The notes under the pieces were generated by a model. It searched no databases. It was not told the DNA's origin and worked only from the letters and a program-made list of their open reading frames with translations. Source: Brachypterus glaber (taxonomy: Eukaryota > Arthropoda > Insecta > Coleoptera > Kateretidae). From it: a stretch of 64,000 nt of DNA. Position 1 is the stretch's first letter. Each line of letters starts with the position of its first letter. Below are positions 1-10,995 of this stretch, one piece after another. Where the stretch lies: NCBI GenBank assembly GCA_958510825.1, contig OY294051.1, positions 5,116,353-5,180,352 on the forward strand, written 5' to 3'. The position numbers were made by a program, and so were the translations under genes.

Positions 1-34
1 AATATTAATTTATTATTCCATCAATCTATTTTCT

Positions 35-110
35 AATCATCGTACAGAGTGAAGTGAAGTGGTACTAAAGAGGGCCAGTCAGTCTACCAATATCACTCTG
101 TACGATGATT
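35..110. repeat. Short inverted-repeat element (MITE)
   Basis: An 18-base terminal inverted repeat (AATCATCGTACAGAGTGA and its complement) closes a 76-bp unit. A fragment of the right end recurs at about 41959-41988 inside dynein intron 6, so this is a dispersed family. No coding capacity; presumably a non-autonomous DNA transposon. Confidence 0.7.
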
Positions 111-413
111 GGTAATTAAGCGTTTAAGAGGTCGTCCACAAAAAGTAGTAGTAAATATTCAATAAACAAAATGGATACTCAATATGGTGGACAAAAATAA
201 TTAGTTATAATTCGTTTTTTTTTTTTCATAAATATATTTATGTAAACATAGTTTCCGATTTAAACATTTTATTTTTACGGAAAAGCATTATTATTGTTGC
301 ACCATTAATTTTTGTACTTCTCGTTTCTTTATTATTGAAAAATTAAAATAGAGCCGTTCAAGTATTAAGTAAAGTACTTTTCTGTTAAATTTTTCCACTG
401 TGCGTCTGGTTTC

Positions 414-613
414 NNNNNNNNNNNNNNNNNNNNNNNNNNNNNNNNNNNNNNNNNNNNNNNNNNNNNNNNNNNNNNNNNNNNNNNNNNNNNNNNNNNNNNN
501 NNNNNNNNNNNNNNNNNNNNNNNNNNNNNNNNNNNNNNNNNNNNNNNNNNNNNNNNNNNNNNNNNNNNNNNNNNNNNNNNNNNNNNNNNNNNNNNNNNNN
601 NNNNNNNNNNNNN
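414..613. other. Assembly gap (200 N)
   Basis: A run of unknown bases. It lies just beyond the visible end of the Toll-like remnant, so the missing C-terminal half of that TIR domain may be hidden or lost here. Confidence 0.99.
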
Positions 614-648
614 CAAACCTTATAATTATTACTTATAAGATATAGTTC

Positions 649-1192
649 TAATCTAGTTCTAATCTATGATAATCGGCTATTTGTGACTCTAATCTACACC
701 ATAACATAACTATCACAATTTTTAACAAAGATCTTCTGCTTCTAGCTACGCTCTCTAGACACTTTCACTAATTGAAGTTACTATTTCAAAATCTCTTTCA
801 TATACACAAAGTTTTAAATAAGGTTCACAATTTTCCAACATAGACACTAATAGTAAAACAAAGTTTCTATCATCTGTACTGTAAGAAACAAACGCATCAT
901 AGTCATATTTTGTTTTTCCGCATACATTTGTTTTTGGTTTAATTTTTCCTTTTCTTGTTAAATATAACCTGGATAAAAATATCCATTATCTAATATGATG
1001 TCTAAACCAATAGAAAACTATCAACAATCACAAAAAGGTTGCAAGCATATTTGATAAATGACTTATTACAATCAATTTTTTATAACTATTCACACATTAT
1101 CGTGCTATTTATGATACTTGGATACTTGGAATATAGTTTCCAAAAGTTATATTTGTTTACCTATTTAAAAATGTGCAATAAGATGCTTGTTA
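649..1192 (-). pseudogene. Toll-like receptor remnant (transmembrane to mid-TIR)
   Basis: Read on the minus strand this matches the intact receptor next door over roughly 1430-1955: end of the ectodomain, transmembrane segment, juxtamembrane stretch and the first two thirds of TIR. It is broken. A one-base deletion lies near 757 (matching about 1533) and there is a net eight-base loss near 706, both frameshifting. The leucine-rich ectodomain is absent: the similarity stops about ten bases before the stop codon of the intact gene. The rest of TIR would fall toward the assembly gap. This is most simply a decayed tandem copy of a third receptor whose ectodomain was deleted. The sequence could also be transcribed as part of the neighbour's 3' UTR. 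Confidence 0.88.
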
Positions 1193-1202
1193 AACATTAT
1201 TA

Positions 1203-3752
1203 TCACATATGAGTATTTTCCGAAATTTCAGATCTGTTATAAGCCAAAGTATTTCTTAATCTGTTCCAGAATACCTTTTGCTTTTCTGTGTTAACATCCC
1301 AAGCTAAGTATATTCTAGTTTTTAATAAATACTTTAAAGTTGGAGTCATATGATTACTACTTACAGGACCCAGTTTAATAAGAACTAAAGAATCATCCAC
1401 ATATTCGCCATTTTCTCCCTCGAAAAATAATCTGTGATGATCTGCTATTTGTGACTCCCATCTGCACCATTGTGATTTGGCGTAACTATCACTAATTATC
1501 AACAAAGTTCTTCTACTTCTAGCTACGCTCTCTAGTACACTTTCACTAATAATAGTTCCTATTTCAAAATCCCTCTCATATACACAAAGTTTTAAATAAG
1601 GTTCATAATTTTCCAACATGGACACTAATCGTAAAACAAAATTTCTATCGTCTGTACTGTAAGAAACAAACGCATCATAGTCATATTTTGTTTTGCCCGA
1701 TACATTTGTTTTTGGTTTAATTTTTCCTTTTCTAGTTAAATATAACCTGGATAAAAATATCCAGTATCTAATATGATGTCTAAACCAATAGAAAACTATA
1801 ACCAATAGCAAAAAAAATCCAAGCATAATTGATATAGGAATTATTAGTATTAGTTCATTAGAACTATTTTCACAGATTATTGTGCCGTTTATAATACTTT
1901 GTATGTAACTATCAAAAGTAATGTTTGTATATTTATTTGGAAACGTGCAATATGTTTTAAACCTTTTAATCTTCTCTAATATGTTATCTTTAGGATTTTT
2001 TTCAAACCATTTTTGAAAATGGCCGTACGCAGTACAATCGCAAAGAAAAGGATTATCAGCTATATTTATAACAGAAACATTCATAAAATCTAGTAACATA
2101 GCTTCAGTAAGATGGGTTAACTTATTTCCTGATAATATAATCTCCTTCAAGTTGGTATTATTTAGAAAAACCCTATTTATCCATGAAGGTATTACATTTC
2201 CTTCTAAATTAAGTGTTTCTAAATTTGGTAGATTCTCAAAATCTTTATTTTCTAATTTAAGTAGTTGATTCTTTTCAAGATCCAAATGTATTAAACTACT
2301 CAAGTTGAGATAAGGTATGTCTTTTACACTACATTCACTTAATAACAAAATCTTTAGATTATTTAAGGATCGAAATAAACCTTTTTTGTAGACGTGATTT
2401 TGTTTGAAATAGTTATTTTGTAACTGTAAAAACTCCAAATTGGGAATAACTGTAAATGTATCATTTTCTATATAAAATATTGATGAATTTTGGAGACCTA
2501 ATGTTGTTAATTTTTCTAGTCCCAAGAAATCACTTCTTTTTAGTTTTCCTAAATTATTAAAACTTAGATCTAAATACCTTAGATTCTTCATTTTTCTAAA
2601 AGGAGATTCATTATTTCTGGATAACGAAAAAGGTTTGATCTCCTGATTTTTCCTAACATCTAAATATGTTAGACAGGGTAATTCTTCCAAACCCATAGGT
2701 ATAGTAACCAAATTATTATTATGTAAAACTAAGGTCCTCAAACCAGGTAAATTACTAAAAGTATTTTCTCTTATATCCCAAATTTTGGCCTCTGACATAT
2801 CTAAGGACACTAGGCTTGGCATATAAGGAAAACTTTCGTTGGATAAATATGGAAATTCACTTCCCGATAGATGAATTTCGGAAATATTGCTGCTGGCTAC
2901 TGTTTCCAAAATTTCATAAGGTGGTTTGAATTTATATCCATTTCCGTACAAGTTAATTTTTTGAAGTGGAACACCGTACTCAATAGATTTATTTAAAGCT
3001 TTTGATAATGTAGATATATTAATGTTACTATTACCAAGTCTTAGTATTTCTAAGTGTTTAAGTGGTTTTAACGCATCTTCATGTATATATTCTATCATAC
3101 AATCTATTAAATTTAGTTCGTTTAATAAGCTTCCGTTCATTGGTTCAAAAACATCATTTTGGATCTCTTTAAAAGTGTTTGTTAGAAATGTTAACCTTAA
3201 ATTTGGTAATATCTTTGAACCTAAAGATATTGTTATATCATATAGATTATTAAACCCATTTGACCACATATAGAGTTCCTCCAAACCAACTAAACCCAGA
3301 AAAGTATCGGATTCTAAAGCTTTTAAATTTTCGTTAAATAAAATATATAGTTTTGTTAAATTACTGAGATGAAGCAAAGATCCAGGTTCTATATAATAGA
3401 AGACAGGACTCTCTTCCCATTTTAAGCTTGTAATATTTCGATATTTGTCGAATTCCCCACGATTTATTCTTGAAATATTTGTAGAACTCATTATTATTTC
3501 GGTAGTTGATGAAGGTAAATTTTGGGGAATGGTTTGACAAGATTTTGAGCCGAAACATTTTATTCTTTTTTTGTTTACTAATTGTTTGCAAAAGCAGCCG
3601 CTTTCTGGGTCTTGGTCGAAAAGAATAAATTCTTCGTATTCGATGTTGTTAAATTGCATAGCCTGTTGAGGAGGATGGTAGTCTTCTGAGCTGCACTCTG
3701 GTGCTGCTGGGGTGGTGTATATAGATACCATCAATAAGAATGAAACCAACAT
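1203..3752 (-). CDS. Toll-like receptor, single cysteine-cluster type (849 aa)
   Basis: Predicted single-pass receptor. Seen in order: signal peptide (about 1-17); cysteine-bearing N-terminal cap; many leucine-rich repeats (about 80-566) rich in N-glycosylation sequons; one C-terminal cysteine cap beginning NPFLCDC (about 567-629); transmembrane helix (about 634-657); TIR domain (about 690-835) with box 1 DAFVSYS, box 2 LCVYERDFEIG and box 3 near FW. Known of the family: TIR recruits MyD88-type adaptors. The BB loop has isoleucine where vertebrate receptors usually have proline; Drosophila Toll also lacks that proline. Only one cysteine cluster is present, unlike most insect Tolls and as in the Toll-9-like architecture. 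The coding sequence has no intron. A splice acceptor 34 bases upstream suggests a noncoding leader exon. It is paralogous to and divergent from the receptor at 19491. Ligand unknown. Confidence 0.95.
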   Translation of the reverse strand: MLVSFLLMVSIYTTPAAPECSSEDYHPPQQAMQFNNIEYEEFILFDQDPESGCFCKQLVNKKRIKCFGSKSCQTIPQNLPSSTTEIIMSSTNISRINRGEFDKYRNITSLKWEESPVFYYIEPGSLLHLSNLTKLYILFNENLKALESDTFLGLVGLEELYMWSNGFNNLYDITISLGSKILPNLRLTFLTNTFKEIQNDVFEPMNGSLLNELNLIDCMIEYIHEDALKPLKHLEILRLGNSNINISTLSKALNKSIEYGVPLQKINLYGNGYKFKPPYEILETVASSNISEIHLSGSEFPYLSNESFPYMPSLVSLDMSEAKIWDIRENTFSNLPGLRTLVLHNNNLVTIPMGLEELPCLTYLDVRKNQEIKPFSLSRNNESPFRKMKNLRYLDLSFNNLGKLKRSDFLGLEKLTTLGLQNSSIFYIENDTFTVIPNLEFLQLQNNYFKQNHVYKKGLFRSLNNLKILLLSECSVKDIPYLNLSSLIHLDLEKNQLLKLENKDFENLPNLETLNLEGNVIPSWINRVFLNNTNLKEIILSGNKLTHLTEAMLLDFMNVSVINIADNPFLCDCTAYGHFQKWFEKNPKDNILEKIKRFKTYCTFPNKYTNITFDSYIQSIINGTIICENSSNELILIIPISIMLGFFLLLVIVFYWFRHHIRYWIFLSRLYLTRKGKIKPKTNVSGKTKYDYDAFVSYSTDDRNFVLRLVSMLENYEPYLKLCVYERDFEIGTIISESVLESVARSRRTLLIISDSYAKSQWCRWESQIADHHRLFFEGENGEYVDDSLVLIKLGPVSSNHMTPTLKYLLKTRIYLAWDVNTEKQKVFWNRLRNTLAYNRSEISENTHM

Positions 3753-3786
3753 CTTTGAGAAGAAGAGAATACATCTCTCTTGTCAT
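3649..3786 (-). promoter_or_regulatory. Upstream ORF overlapping the receptor start, with leader splice acceptor
   Basis: A pyrimidine-rich stretch ending in AG (acceptor at 3787-3788) is followed at once by an ATG at 3784-3786. That ATG is 34 bases upstream of the receptor ATG and in the +1 frame relative to it. It opens a 45-codon ORF that runs across the receptor start. The paralogue has the same arrangement, so this may restrain translation. Transcript data would be needed to confirm that the leader is used. Confidence 0.5.
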
Positions 3787-3829
3787 CTGGAATGAAAAAA
3801 CATATATTTACGACTTCTACCAGAAAAGG

Positions 3830-4440
3830 TATTATTATACCATTTACAGCGCCTGCGCTAGAATAGTATTATACGATAGTTTCGAATTTTCAAAAAATTT
3901 CAAAAATCGTCCTAGATAAAAAATTCTTGGATATAAATTTGTTTCATGAAAAAAAAAAGGATTTTTTGTCTATCCGTTCGATGTCATGTTTATTGTGGAC
4001 ACGATAACTTAAGAACGAATAATCCGATCGACTTGAAATTTTCAGGAAAAATCAAGTTCTATGAGTAAAAAATCCCTATTCTTTTTTAAAGTAATCCCCC
4101 AAAAATAAAAAAGTTATGGGGAGTTAAACTTAAAAAAAAAATCGAAAAAAATTGAAAAAAAATTTCGATTAACGTAATTTTTTCAGAAAAAAAAACACTT
4201 TTTATTTTTAATATAGGATAAATTCTACCAATTTTAAAAGTAATCCCTCCAATTTCCAGTTTTAAAAGTTATCCCTCCAAAAACAAAAAGTTATAGAGGG
4301 TCAAACTTTATTAAGAAATAAAACTATGAAGTTCAAAAAATTAAATAAATTTTTTTCGTTTTTCACAAAATTTACATAAAAAGTCAAAAAATTATCTCCT
4401 AAATCCTTCATATCTGTTTTATTTCTACGCCAAAAGAATT
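3830..4440. repeat. Dispersed AT-rich repeat, family B copy 1
   Basis: It begins near an imperfect palindrome (AGCGCCTGCGCTAG) and a short pyrimidine tract, then the motif CACGATAACTTAAGAACGAA and runs of 'aaagtaatcccccaaaa' type. Related copies lie at about 12045-12250 and 27033-27415, and a partial one near 10330-10570. No coding potential. Confidence 0.75.
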
Positions 4441-4509
4441 AAAAAAATGAATACTAAATGTGTTTTAACTTTCTATTTTTTTTATACTGATTATAACAAA
4501 TAGTTTATC

Positions 4510-4880
4510 CGCGGCCGTGATTTATAGGCCTATACATCGCGGGTCTGTAAAAATAAACTTAAACAGTGGCCATGGATAATAGTATATTATTCAAAGTGCG
4601 TATAATAATTGCTATTAATCAATGAGGGTGAGTTTTGGGACACGAGCCGATAGGCGAGTGGTTAAATGACCCGAATGATTAATAGCTATTATACTCGAGT
4701 AGAATACTATACTTTATCCACGGCCGTTTTAGGTTTTAAACGGTTTATTTTTACAGACCCGTGATTAATAGGCCTATTAATAACGGCCGTGGATAAAGTA
4801 TATTATTCTACTCGCGTATAATAGCTTTAAATAATTCAGGTGATTACGCCTTTATTAATAGCAATTATTATAGGCCCGTT
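4510..4880. repeat. Nested inverted-repeat element
   Basis: A segment (about 4511-4600) containing ATAGGCCTAT and CGGGTCTGTAAAAATAAAC is repeated inverted at about 4690-4765. Part of that is inverted again at about 4770-4830. It looks like a foldback transposon. The middle holds a box-A-like stretch, too weak to call a tRNA. Confidence 0.65.
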
Positions 4881-4891
4881 CAATATTATAC

Positions 4892-5135
4892 CATTGCCTA
4901 TGACAATGGTTGGGAACTGACAATCAGCTGACTTTACATATCTGCTGTCAGAAAATTAGTAAACGTCAAACACATAACCTCAAATTGACAAACTAATTTT
5001 AAGATAACTTTTGCGTTTTTTTTATGTTTAGGTGTTAGGTCGTAGGAAAAATAGTATACGCACCTCGACGCAGTGCACATCGAGTCCACTAAAAATTAGG
5101 TTCGCCTACTCGGTGCGTAATATATTATTACCTAT
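4892..5135 (+). repeat. Dispersed repeat, family H copy 1
   Basis: About 240 bp sharing long stretches (for example ATATCTGCTGTCAGAAAATT and the 'ggtcgtaggaaaaatagt' region) with 43795-44010 in dynein intron 8, and in reverse with 28993-29225 in reductase intron 2. Probably non-autonomous. Confidence 0.75.
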
Positions 5136-5399
5136 TTGTTAATAATAAAGGAATTCAAAAGTAAAATGTAAATTCTAATTATCTAAAAAATGTTAATGGA
5201 AAATAAATATTTATTTATGTAAAAAATGTGCAAAATATACTTAAGTTAAATATTTGCAGGAATTTAACGGATGTTTTACTGCTATATTAGCGGATCTAAA
5301 AATATTTATTTTCAAGCCTATTAATAATAAATTATAATTTATATTAATAATTATAATTTATTAGAAATTGGATGAAACGTTGCAAGCACACTGTCAAAA

Positions 5400-5908
5400 C
5401 ATCGGCACTATTGTACACTAGAGCCATCTAGTTTTTAAATTTCAAACTAGGTGTTTTGTTTGATTTTAAATTCTGTATCTTTAAAACATTATATTCTAGC
5501 AAAAAACTGTATATAACATTTTTTATAGGGCTTAAAAGGAGCTTTTATTTAAAATATAATTTTTTGAAATCGGGTTATAAATATGTGAGATATGCTAAAA
5601 AAACCTTTTACTGTTTTAAACGCCAATATCTAGAAAACAATGCGTTTTAGGAAAACGTTGTTTATAACATTTTTTGACCAATTTAAAATTATCTTTTATA
5701 TAAGTGCTAAATTAACCAAATACAATAATAATTGCCTTAATTATAAACAAAAAACGTTAAAAATAGGAGTTTTACCCTATTTTTACCCCTTACCACCAAT
5801 CGTTTACCCCCAAAATCTAATCAGCTCTTCGGAATACGATAAGAAACAATATGCAAAAAAACGAAAGTCGATATCTCATGTAGAAATGGAGTTAGAGAGT
5901 TTACACCC

Positions 5909-5940
<32 letters not shown>

Positions 5941-6620
5941 GGACAGACAGACGGACGCAAAAATTATTTTTACTGATTTCGACTCAGAATGGTCTAAAAC
6001 GTCGAGAAATGTGAAAAAAAACGTGGTCAAAGATTTTGACTTTTTGGCGAAGATTTCAATACATCGGCACTCTTAGAAAATATATTCAGATATTTATTTA
6101 GTAATAAGGTGAAAGTATTGCTTTCCCATTTTGAAAATTTCGAAAAGCATATATGATTTTCGAAATTACTGTGCATAGTATTCGTGCAAAAATTAAAAAA
6201 ATGCGTATTTTTGCGTTTTATGACGCTTTATGTCGATATAAACCAATTTTAAGCAAAAAAAAAAATTGTCGCTCAGTCGGGCGATCGATCGGTCTATCGG
6301 TCGGTCGATCGTTCTGTTCGGAAAATCTTGTAAGCACGATAACGTAAGAACGCTTTAAGCTAGAGACTTGTAATTTGGCATACAGGTATGTTACCAAAAG
6401 TTTTCGCTCCGGCTTGTTTTTGGTAAACGTATATATTTTCGGTTATTAACCGACAAAAGTGCAGTATATATCTTTTTATAGACTGTCATTTCTTAACGTA
6501 TTAAATGTTCTTTTAGTCATTAACTTTTTGTCGATGGGTAAAAGTTGTAATTTTAGACCAAAAATGTTGCCCCCCCCCCCCACTAAATCTTCTTCGCTAC
6601 GACCCTGCTTACATGTAATT
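5400..6620. repeat. Low-complexity repeat block with CAGA microsatellite and poly-C
   Basis: Contains an ACAG/GACAGACA tract (about 5906-5957), a CGGTC-rich tract (about 6270-6320) next to a GATAACGTAAGAACG motif, and a poly-C run near 6571-6583. The poly-C flank recurs at about 10930-10995. The short ORFs here are translations of simple repeats and are not called genes. Confidence 0.65.
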
Positions 6621-6625
6621 AAAAT

Positions 6626-6922
6626 AGTTATTTATGGTACTAGTGGGTAAAGTAAGATATTGCCCATGAGAAAATTAACCTGAGTTAGTCCAAACCATGA
6701 GTGCCATACAAGGTTGTATACAATAAATAGCTTAAAAATTCATATTTTTATTAAAAATTTTAATGACATTTACAAGAAAATAATTTGACAAGTGACAGTT
6801 GAGTGGGTAAAATAAATAATTATCCACTCAATAAAGTAAAAGCCACGCGGGGGTTATTATTGAGTTTATCTATTTAAAATAAAGCTGGTAATTGTCTTAT
6901 TATCTGTATGTATTGGATAAAT
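6626..6922 (+). repeat. Dispersed repeat, family A copy 1 (internally deleted)
   Basis: Family A runs from GGTACTAGTGGGTAAAGTAA to TGTATTGGATAAA. It includes a palindrome around GAGTGGGTAAAATAAATAAT and a GC-rich GCCACGCGGGGG motif. This copy lacks the central AACCTGC...CAGG hairpin present in the copies at 12826, 30753 and 40914. Confidence 0.85.
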
Positions 6923-8384
6923 ATAGATTCTTGCACATAAAATAATATAACCAGTATACGGCGTAAACTCCGTTATGACTTATCAACGTTGAAGAGGCTT
7001 ACGGATAATTTTGCCGAATTATGAGGGAAATTTTTATAAATCGAAACACGACTAATTTGTTACCCATAACAATATTAACTATACATACGTATATATCGGT
7101 GTTTTTCAAAGAAAAAAACGACATTCGATTTTTATCTTTTAGGAATAATAATAATAAAACGTTTTTAATTTTTATTTGTCGATAACTTTTTTTCCCACCT
7201 TACTCGTTTAAATGGAATCATTAAAAAAATTCAAGATAAAAAGAAATAAAAATGTGAATATTTAAAACCTCGCGTCAACGCTAGAGTCGACGCGGAGCCT
7301 ATGCGAGTACCTACTGGAAATTCGCCGAGTACTGTTAATAACAAGGAATAACCTTTAATAACCTTAAAATAAAAATATTGCAATTATACCGACAATATGA
7401 ATAATAAATTTATTTATACCTATAATATTAAATATATATGTGCTAAGAAATGTTAATTTTCTTACAAAATTTCCCGTTTTTATAAAGTGATTTTATATAA
7501 GATACGTAATTACACAAGCCTGCGAAGCTTATTAATGATATAATAGTGGTTTGTTTCCTTAGTACTGATTCCTATAATTTTTAGTATAAAGATTTAAAAA
7601 ATCACATTTTAGTTACTTGATTTAGGTAACTTGAAACAGTTTGCCTTTAGGAATTGTGTCCTAATAATAGGTTTTAATGGTTTTTGGTTAGGTTAATTTT
7701 AAATATGGACTCCACCACCAAGATTTTTATAAACTTTATTTAAAATTATTAAAAACATCTAAAATTTAAATTTTATTTTCAAAAAATTCCCATTTTGATA
7801 AGAAAAAATGAAATTCATTCTTGAAACCGCATACTACAGTTACAAAACTCTATATTAAGTAACATAACTATAAAAGGAGCATGTTTTAACCAGTAAAAAT
7901 GTGTTAACTTCGTCGTTTTTGGACAAAAATTTTGACGCGATTGAAAAAATGGATAAAATTTTGTTTAGCAAAAGAAAAAAAAACAGTTTTTATGTTCCGG
8001 ACAACATTTTCTTAGCAGGCCTGTGTTATCTAGATAATTATTACTAGGTATATACCCGTCTGAAAAATAAATGGTAGGTACTCAAGGATATTTTATTTTA
8101 ACATATTATAACGCAATTCATATAAGGTAAATAGGGGCAATGATGACATACTTTTAGACAGAAGTTTATAACAAGACAATTTATATAAAATTATTCATTT
8201 TTTTTTCCAAATTTCACAAATGACAAAAATAAAAACTGCAGTAAGAGATTAAAGAGGACCTATTAATTTTATAACAAGGGCTGTATAAAAAAAGTTTGTT
8301 GGTTTTTGACTGATCATAATTATCGAAGAAAATAACAGGATTTTTTTTGCATCTATTTTAATTAAGAGATAAAATATTTGTGTT
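6923..8384. other. AT-rich intergenic DNA, no gene seen
   Basis: No ORF of note and no splice-consistent coding pattern on either strand. A short GC-rich stretch near 7268-7310 is probably old repeat. Confidence 0.6.
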
Positions 8385-8510
8385 ACGGGCCCTTCTTTGG
8401 CCGTTTCAAGGCCACCCATTTAAACGTTTCGTGGGCCCTTTTGTTCGTTTCGCAGGCCCTTCAATTAGCAGTTTTGAGGGCCGACCTTGCCAGCCCGGGT
8501 ACTAAGTATC
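8385..8510. other. Isolated GC-rich stretch
   Basis: About 125 bp of much higher GC than its surroundings, with three GGGCCCTT or CAGGCCCTT units spaced by TTCGTTTCG-like sequence. No reading frame can be supported. It may be a fragment of a GC-richer mobile element. Confidence 0.4.
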
Positions 8511-8589
8511 CAGTCCCCCACTGGTTGTGTGCATGCAATAAATAAAAAATAATAAACAATAAACTGTTTTAGCAATTTTCTTATCTTCA

Positions 8590-9240
8590 AATGACAAAAA
8601 CTCCACAAAACTCTAAAATGTGCATTTACTACCAAAAATCAATCCTAAGGGAGCTATGGTCTCCTAAAAATGCACAAGGACCATAGTAGCTTTAAAAGCG
8701 ATTTTGTAAACTAAATACATATATAGAAACTTTTTTTCTTAGTTTTTGATATAGAATAACCCTGCATCATTGAAAATTTGGTTTTTAAGATTTTAATATT
8801 TAATTTTTAGGCCTTGATCGAACCGTGAAATTTCACCTTTAAATTATTTTTTTTAAACAGTTTATCCTACAGTATTGCAACAAGAGTACCTTTTTTAAGT
8901 ATTTTAACCTGAGGAATCTTATTCCAAAAATAAAATTACAAATAAGTTGCACAGAAAAAAGTTTGGGACAAAAACCTGATAAGGCCCCTTTGTTTCGCAC
9001 ACCCCTGGTTAAAATAAGTACATGAAAATAACATGCGAAAATATGCCATTATTATTAACATGCAAAACGTTGCTATTAAATAAAAAACGATATTTTTTAG
9101 CCACTTTCAAAAGGGCTTAGCTCCGATGCATTTTTAGACATATGTTTATAAAAACTTTTTGTCATATTTTTTTGTCGTATTTTATGATGTAGAATCACCC
9201 CTTAAAATTTCGGACCCTATTTCAAATACACCCTGTATGT
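8590..9240. repeat. Single arm of foldback family C
   Basis: Matches the right half of the complete foldback at 33089-34258, including the CACCCCTGGTTAAAATAAGT region and the end near AAATACACCCTGTATG. The left arm is missing, so this is a truncated or rearranged copy. Confidence 0.8.
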
Positions 9241-10038
9241 TTTGTTACTTACTTATCAATAAATATCCGAAAATATGCTCAAAAATTTCACATTATCACA
9301 ATATTTTAACATAATTCACGAGTTTTAACAAACACAACTAGGTTTATAGCTATCCATAAATACTATATTTTAAATACATGTACACCTATTATAGCAATTA
9401 TTTGGTTTATTAATAAATATTGTTTTGAAAACAGTAACATAAAGTAAACACTATTTTACTCTCATCAGAAGTCACAACATTATTATTATTTCACAATTAT
9501 GTGTATTTATTTATTTTTTTAATTGTAAAATGCAAGTTTACACGGTATGTGCTTCTTCAGCTTTCTTGACGAGACGCAATGGCAAATTACAAATGTTAAA
9601 CATTGTTGACTGTTTTCACTCAGGTTTATGAAATACTTGTGAACAGGGGTCGGTTATAAATAAGTGTTTTATTTATTTATTTATTTATTTATTTATACTG
9701 ATTTTTGGCACCTTTGAAAAAGGTATACCACAGAGTGTTTTTGTACTATAATAATTTAAAATTTAATTTGGTTCATGGTTTCTAATGAAAAATCGCCCTG
9801 AAGTATTGAAAATTTAATTGGCGCATTTTTTAGTTTCTATTTTGGATACTCGCAACGTGACATTTTGTCTTTAACTCAAAATTACTCGAGAACGGTTGGC
9901 CCTACAGTGTTACATAAAGAGTACCTTTTTATGTATTCCTAATTAAAGATTAATATTTAATATTTTTATTTTAAAAACATTACATTATGGGCCATCTAGA
10001 TGCTTGCATAACCATAATACATAACATAGAACCGTGCC
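9241..10038. other. AT-rich intergenic DNA with (ATTT)n
   Basis: Contains a TTTA/ATTT microsatellite at about 9668-9698 and, at about 9780-9960, a diverged relative of family C (CGCCCTGAAGTATT and a GAACGGTT...CTACAGTGTTAC stretch). No gene seen. Confidence 0.55.
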
Positions 10039-10245
10039 CGATCAAGGGCGTAGATGTTTCTATTTTCTAAGGGGAGGGGGGTAATACCAAGATCTTAGAT
10101 ATTTTTTGCGAGATTAAAAATTAAAAAAAAAAAGGCAAATTTATATTTTTTTTATTGGATAATGCAATAAAAAAACATATATTTTTGTCCTATGGGGGGG
10201 GGTAATTACCCCCATTACCCCCACTCATCTATCTGCGCCCTTTAA
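10039..10245. repeat. Small inverted-repeat element
   Basis: The ends AAGGGCGTAGATG and CATCTATCTGCGCCCTT are near-complementary and enclose G-run and C-run blocks that can also pair. MITE-like, about 205 bp. Confidence 0.55.
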
Positions 10246-10319
10246 AAACATTTTCTACTATTTTTTTTTTTAATTTTCCTTTTGCGAAAAACGAAAAAAT
10301 ATTAAAGAAATAAAACTAT

Positions 10320-10995
10320 ATTTTTTTCATTTTTAAAAAAAGTTTAATCCCCCATAACTTTTTTTGTTTTTGGGGGGATTACTTTCAAAATTGGTAGAAT
10401 TGATTCTTAAAATAAAAGTATTTTTTTCCTCAAAAAGTTACCTTTATCCTAATTTTCTTTCAGATTTTTTAGATTTTTTTTTTAATTTTTTCGTTTTTGG
10501 GGGAATTAAAAAACAATCTTGCCCTCATAGAACTTCATTTTTTCTAAAAAATTCAAGTCGATCGGGGGGCTCCCCCTACCTATCTTTAAATCAAATCAAA
10601 TTTGCATATTTTATGGATCCAAAATATAAAAGTTGCATATTTAATGGATTCAAAATACAAAAGTTGCATATTATGCAATTATATATTTCACGAAAGGGTG
10701 CGAACGTTTTTTTTTTAGTCATTATTTTTTTGTGGAAGAAAAAAGTTGCATATTTCAATAAATAATGGGGACTTTTTTTATTTTTTAGTTATTAACTTTT
10801 TTTAGAGAAAAAAATTGAATATTTCAGGGATTCAAAATACAAAAGTTCCATATTTCACGAAAGGGTGGGATCTTTTTTTTATTCAATAATTTATTTATTT
10901 TTTTCGAAGAAAGAAGAAAAAAAAGTTGTTTTTTTAGCTAAAAAAGGTTGTAATTTTTGACATTCTCCCCCCCCCACAAAATCTTCTTCCCTGCG
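10320..10995. repeat. Degenerate direct repeats and family B fragment
   Basis: A family B-like block (about 10330-10570) is followed by several loose repeats of a unit around GGATTCAAAATACAAAAGTT and GTTGCATATTT (about 10605-10860), then a poly-C tract whose flank matches that at about 6571. An ORF of 133 codons crosses this region, but it is phenylalanine- and lysine-rich translated repeat. Confidence 0.6.

Noticed and set aside
5640..6030. ORFs with DRQTDRQTDRR or VCLSVCLSVCL repeats
   Set aside because: Translations of the GACAGACA microsatellite.
10364..10765. 133-codon plus-strand ORF
   Set aside because: Phenylalanine- and lysine-rich translation of degenerate AT-rich repeats; no homologous block and no gene signals.
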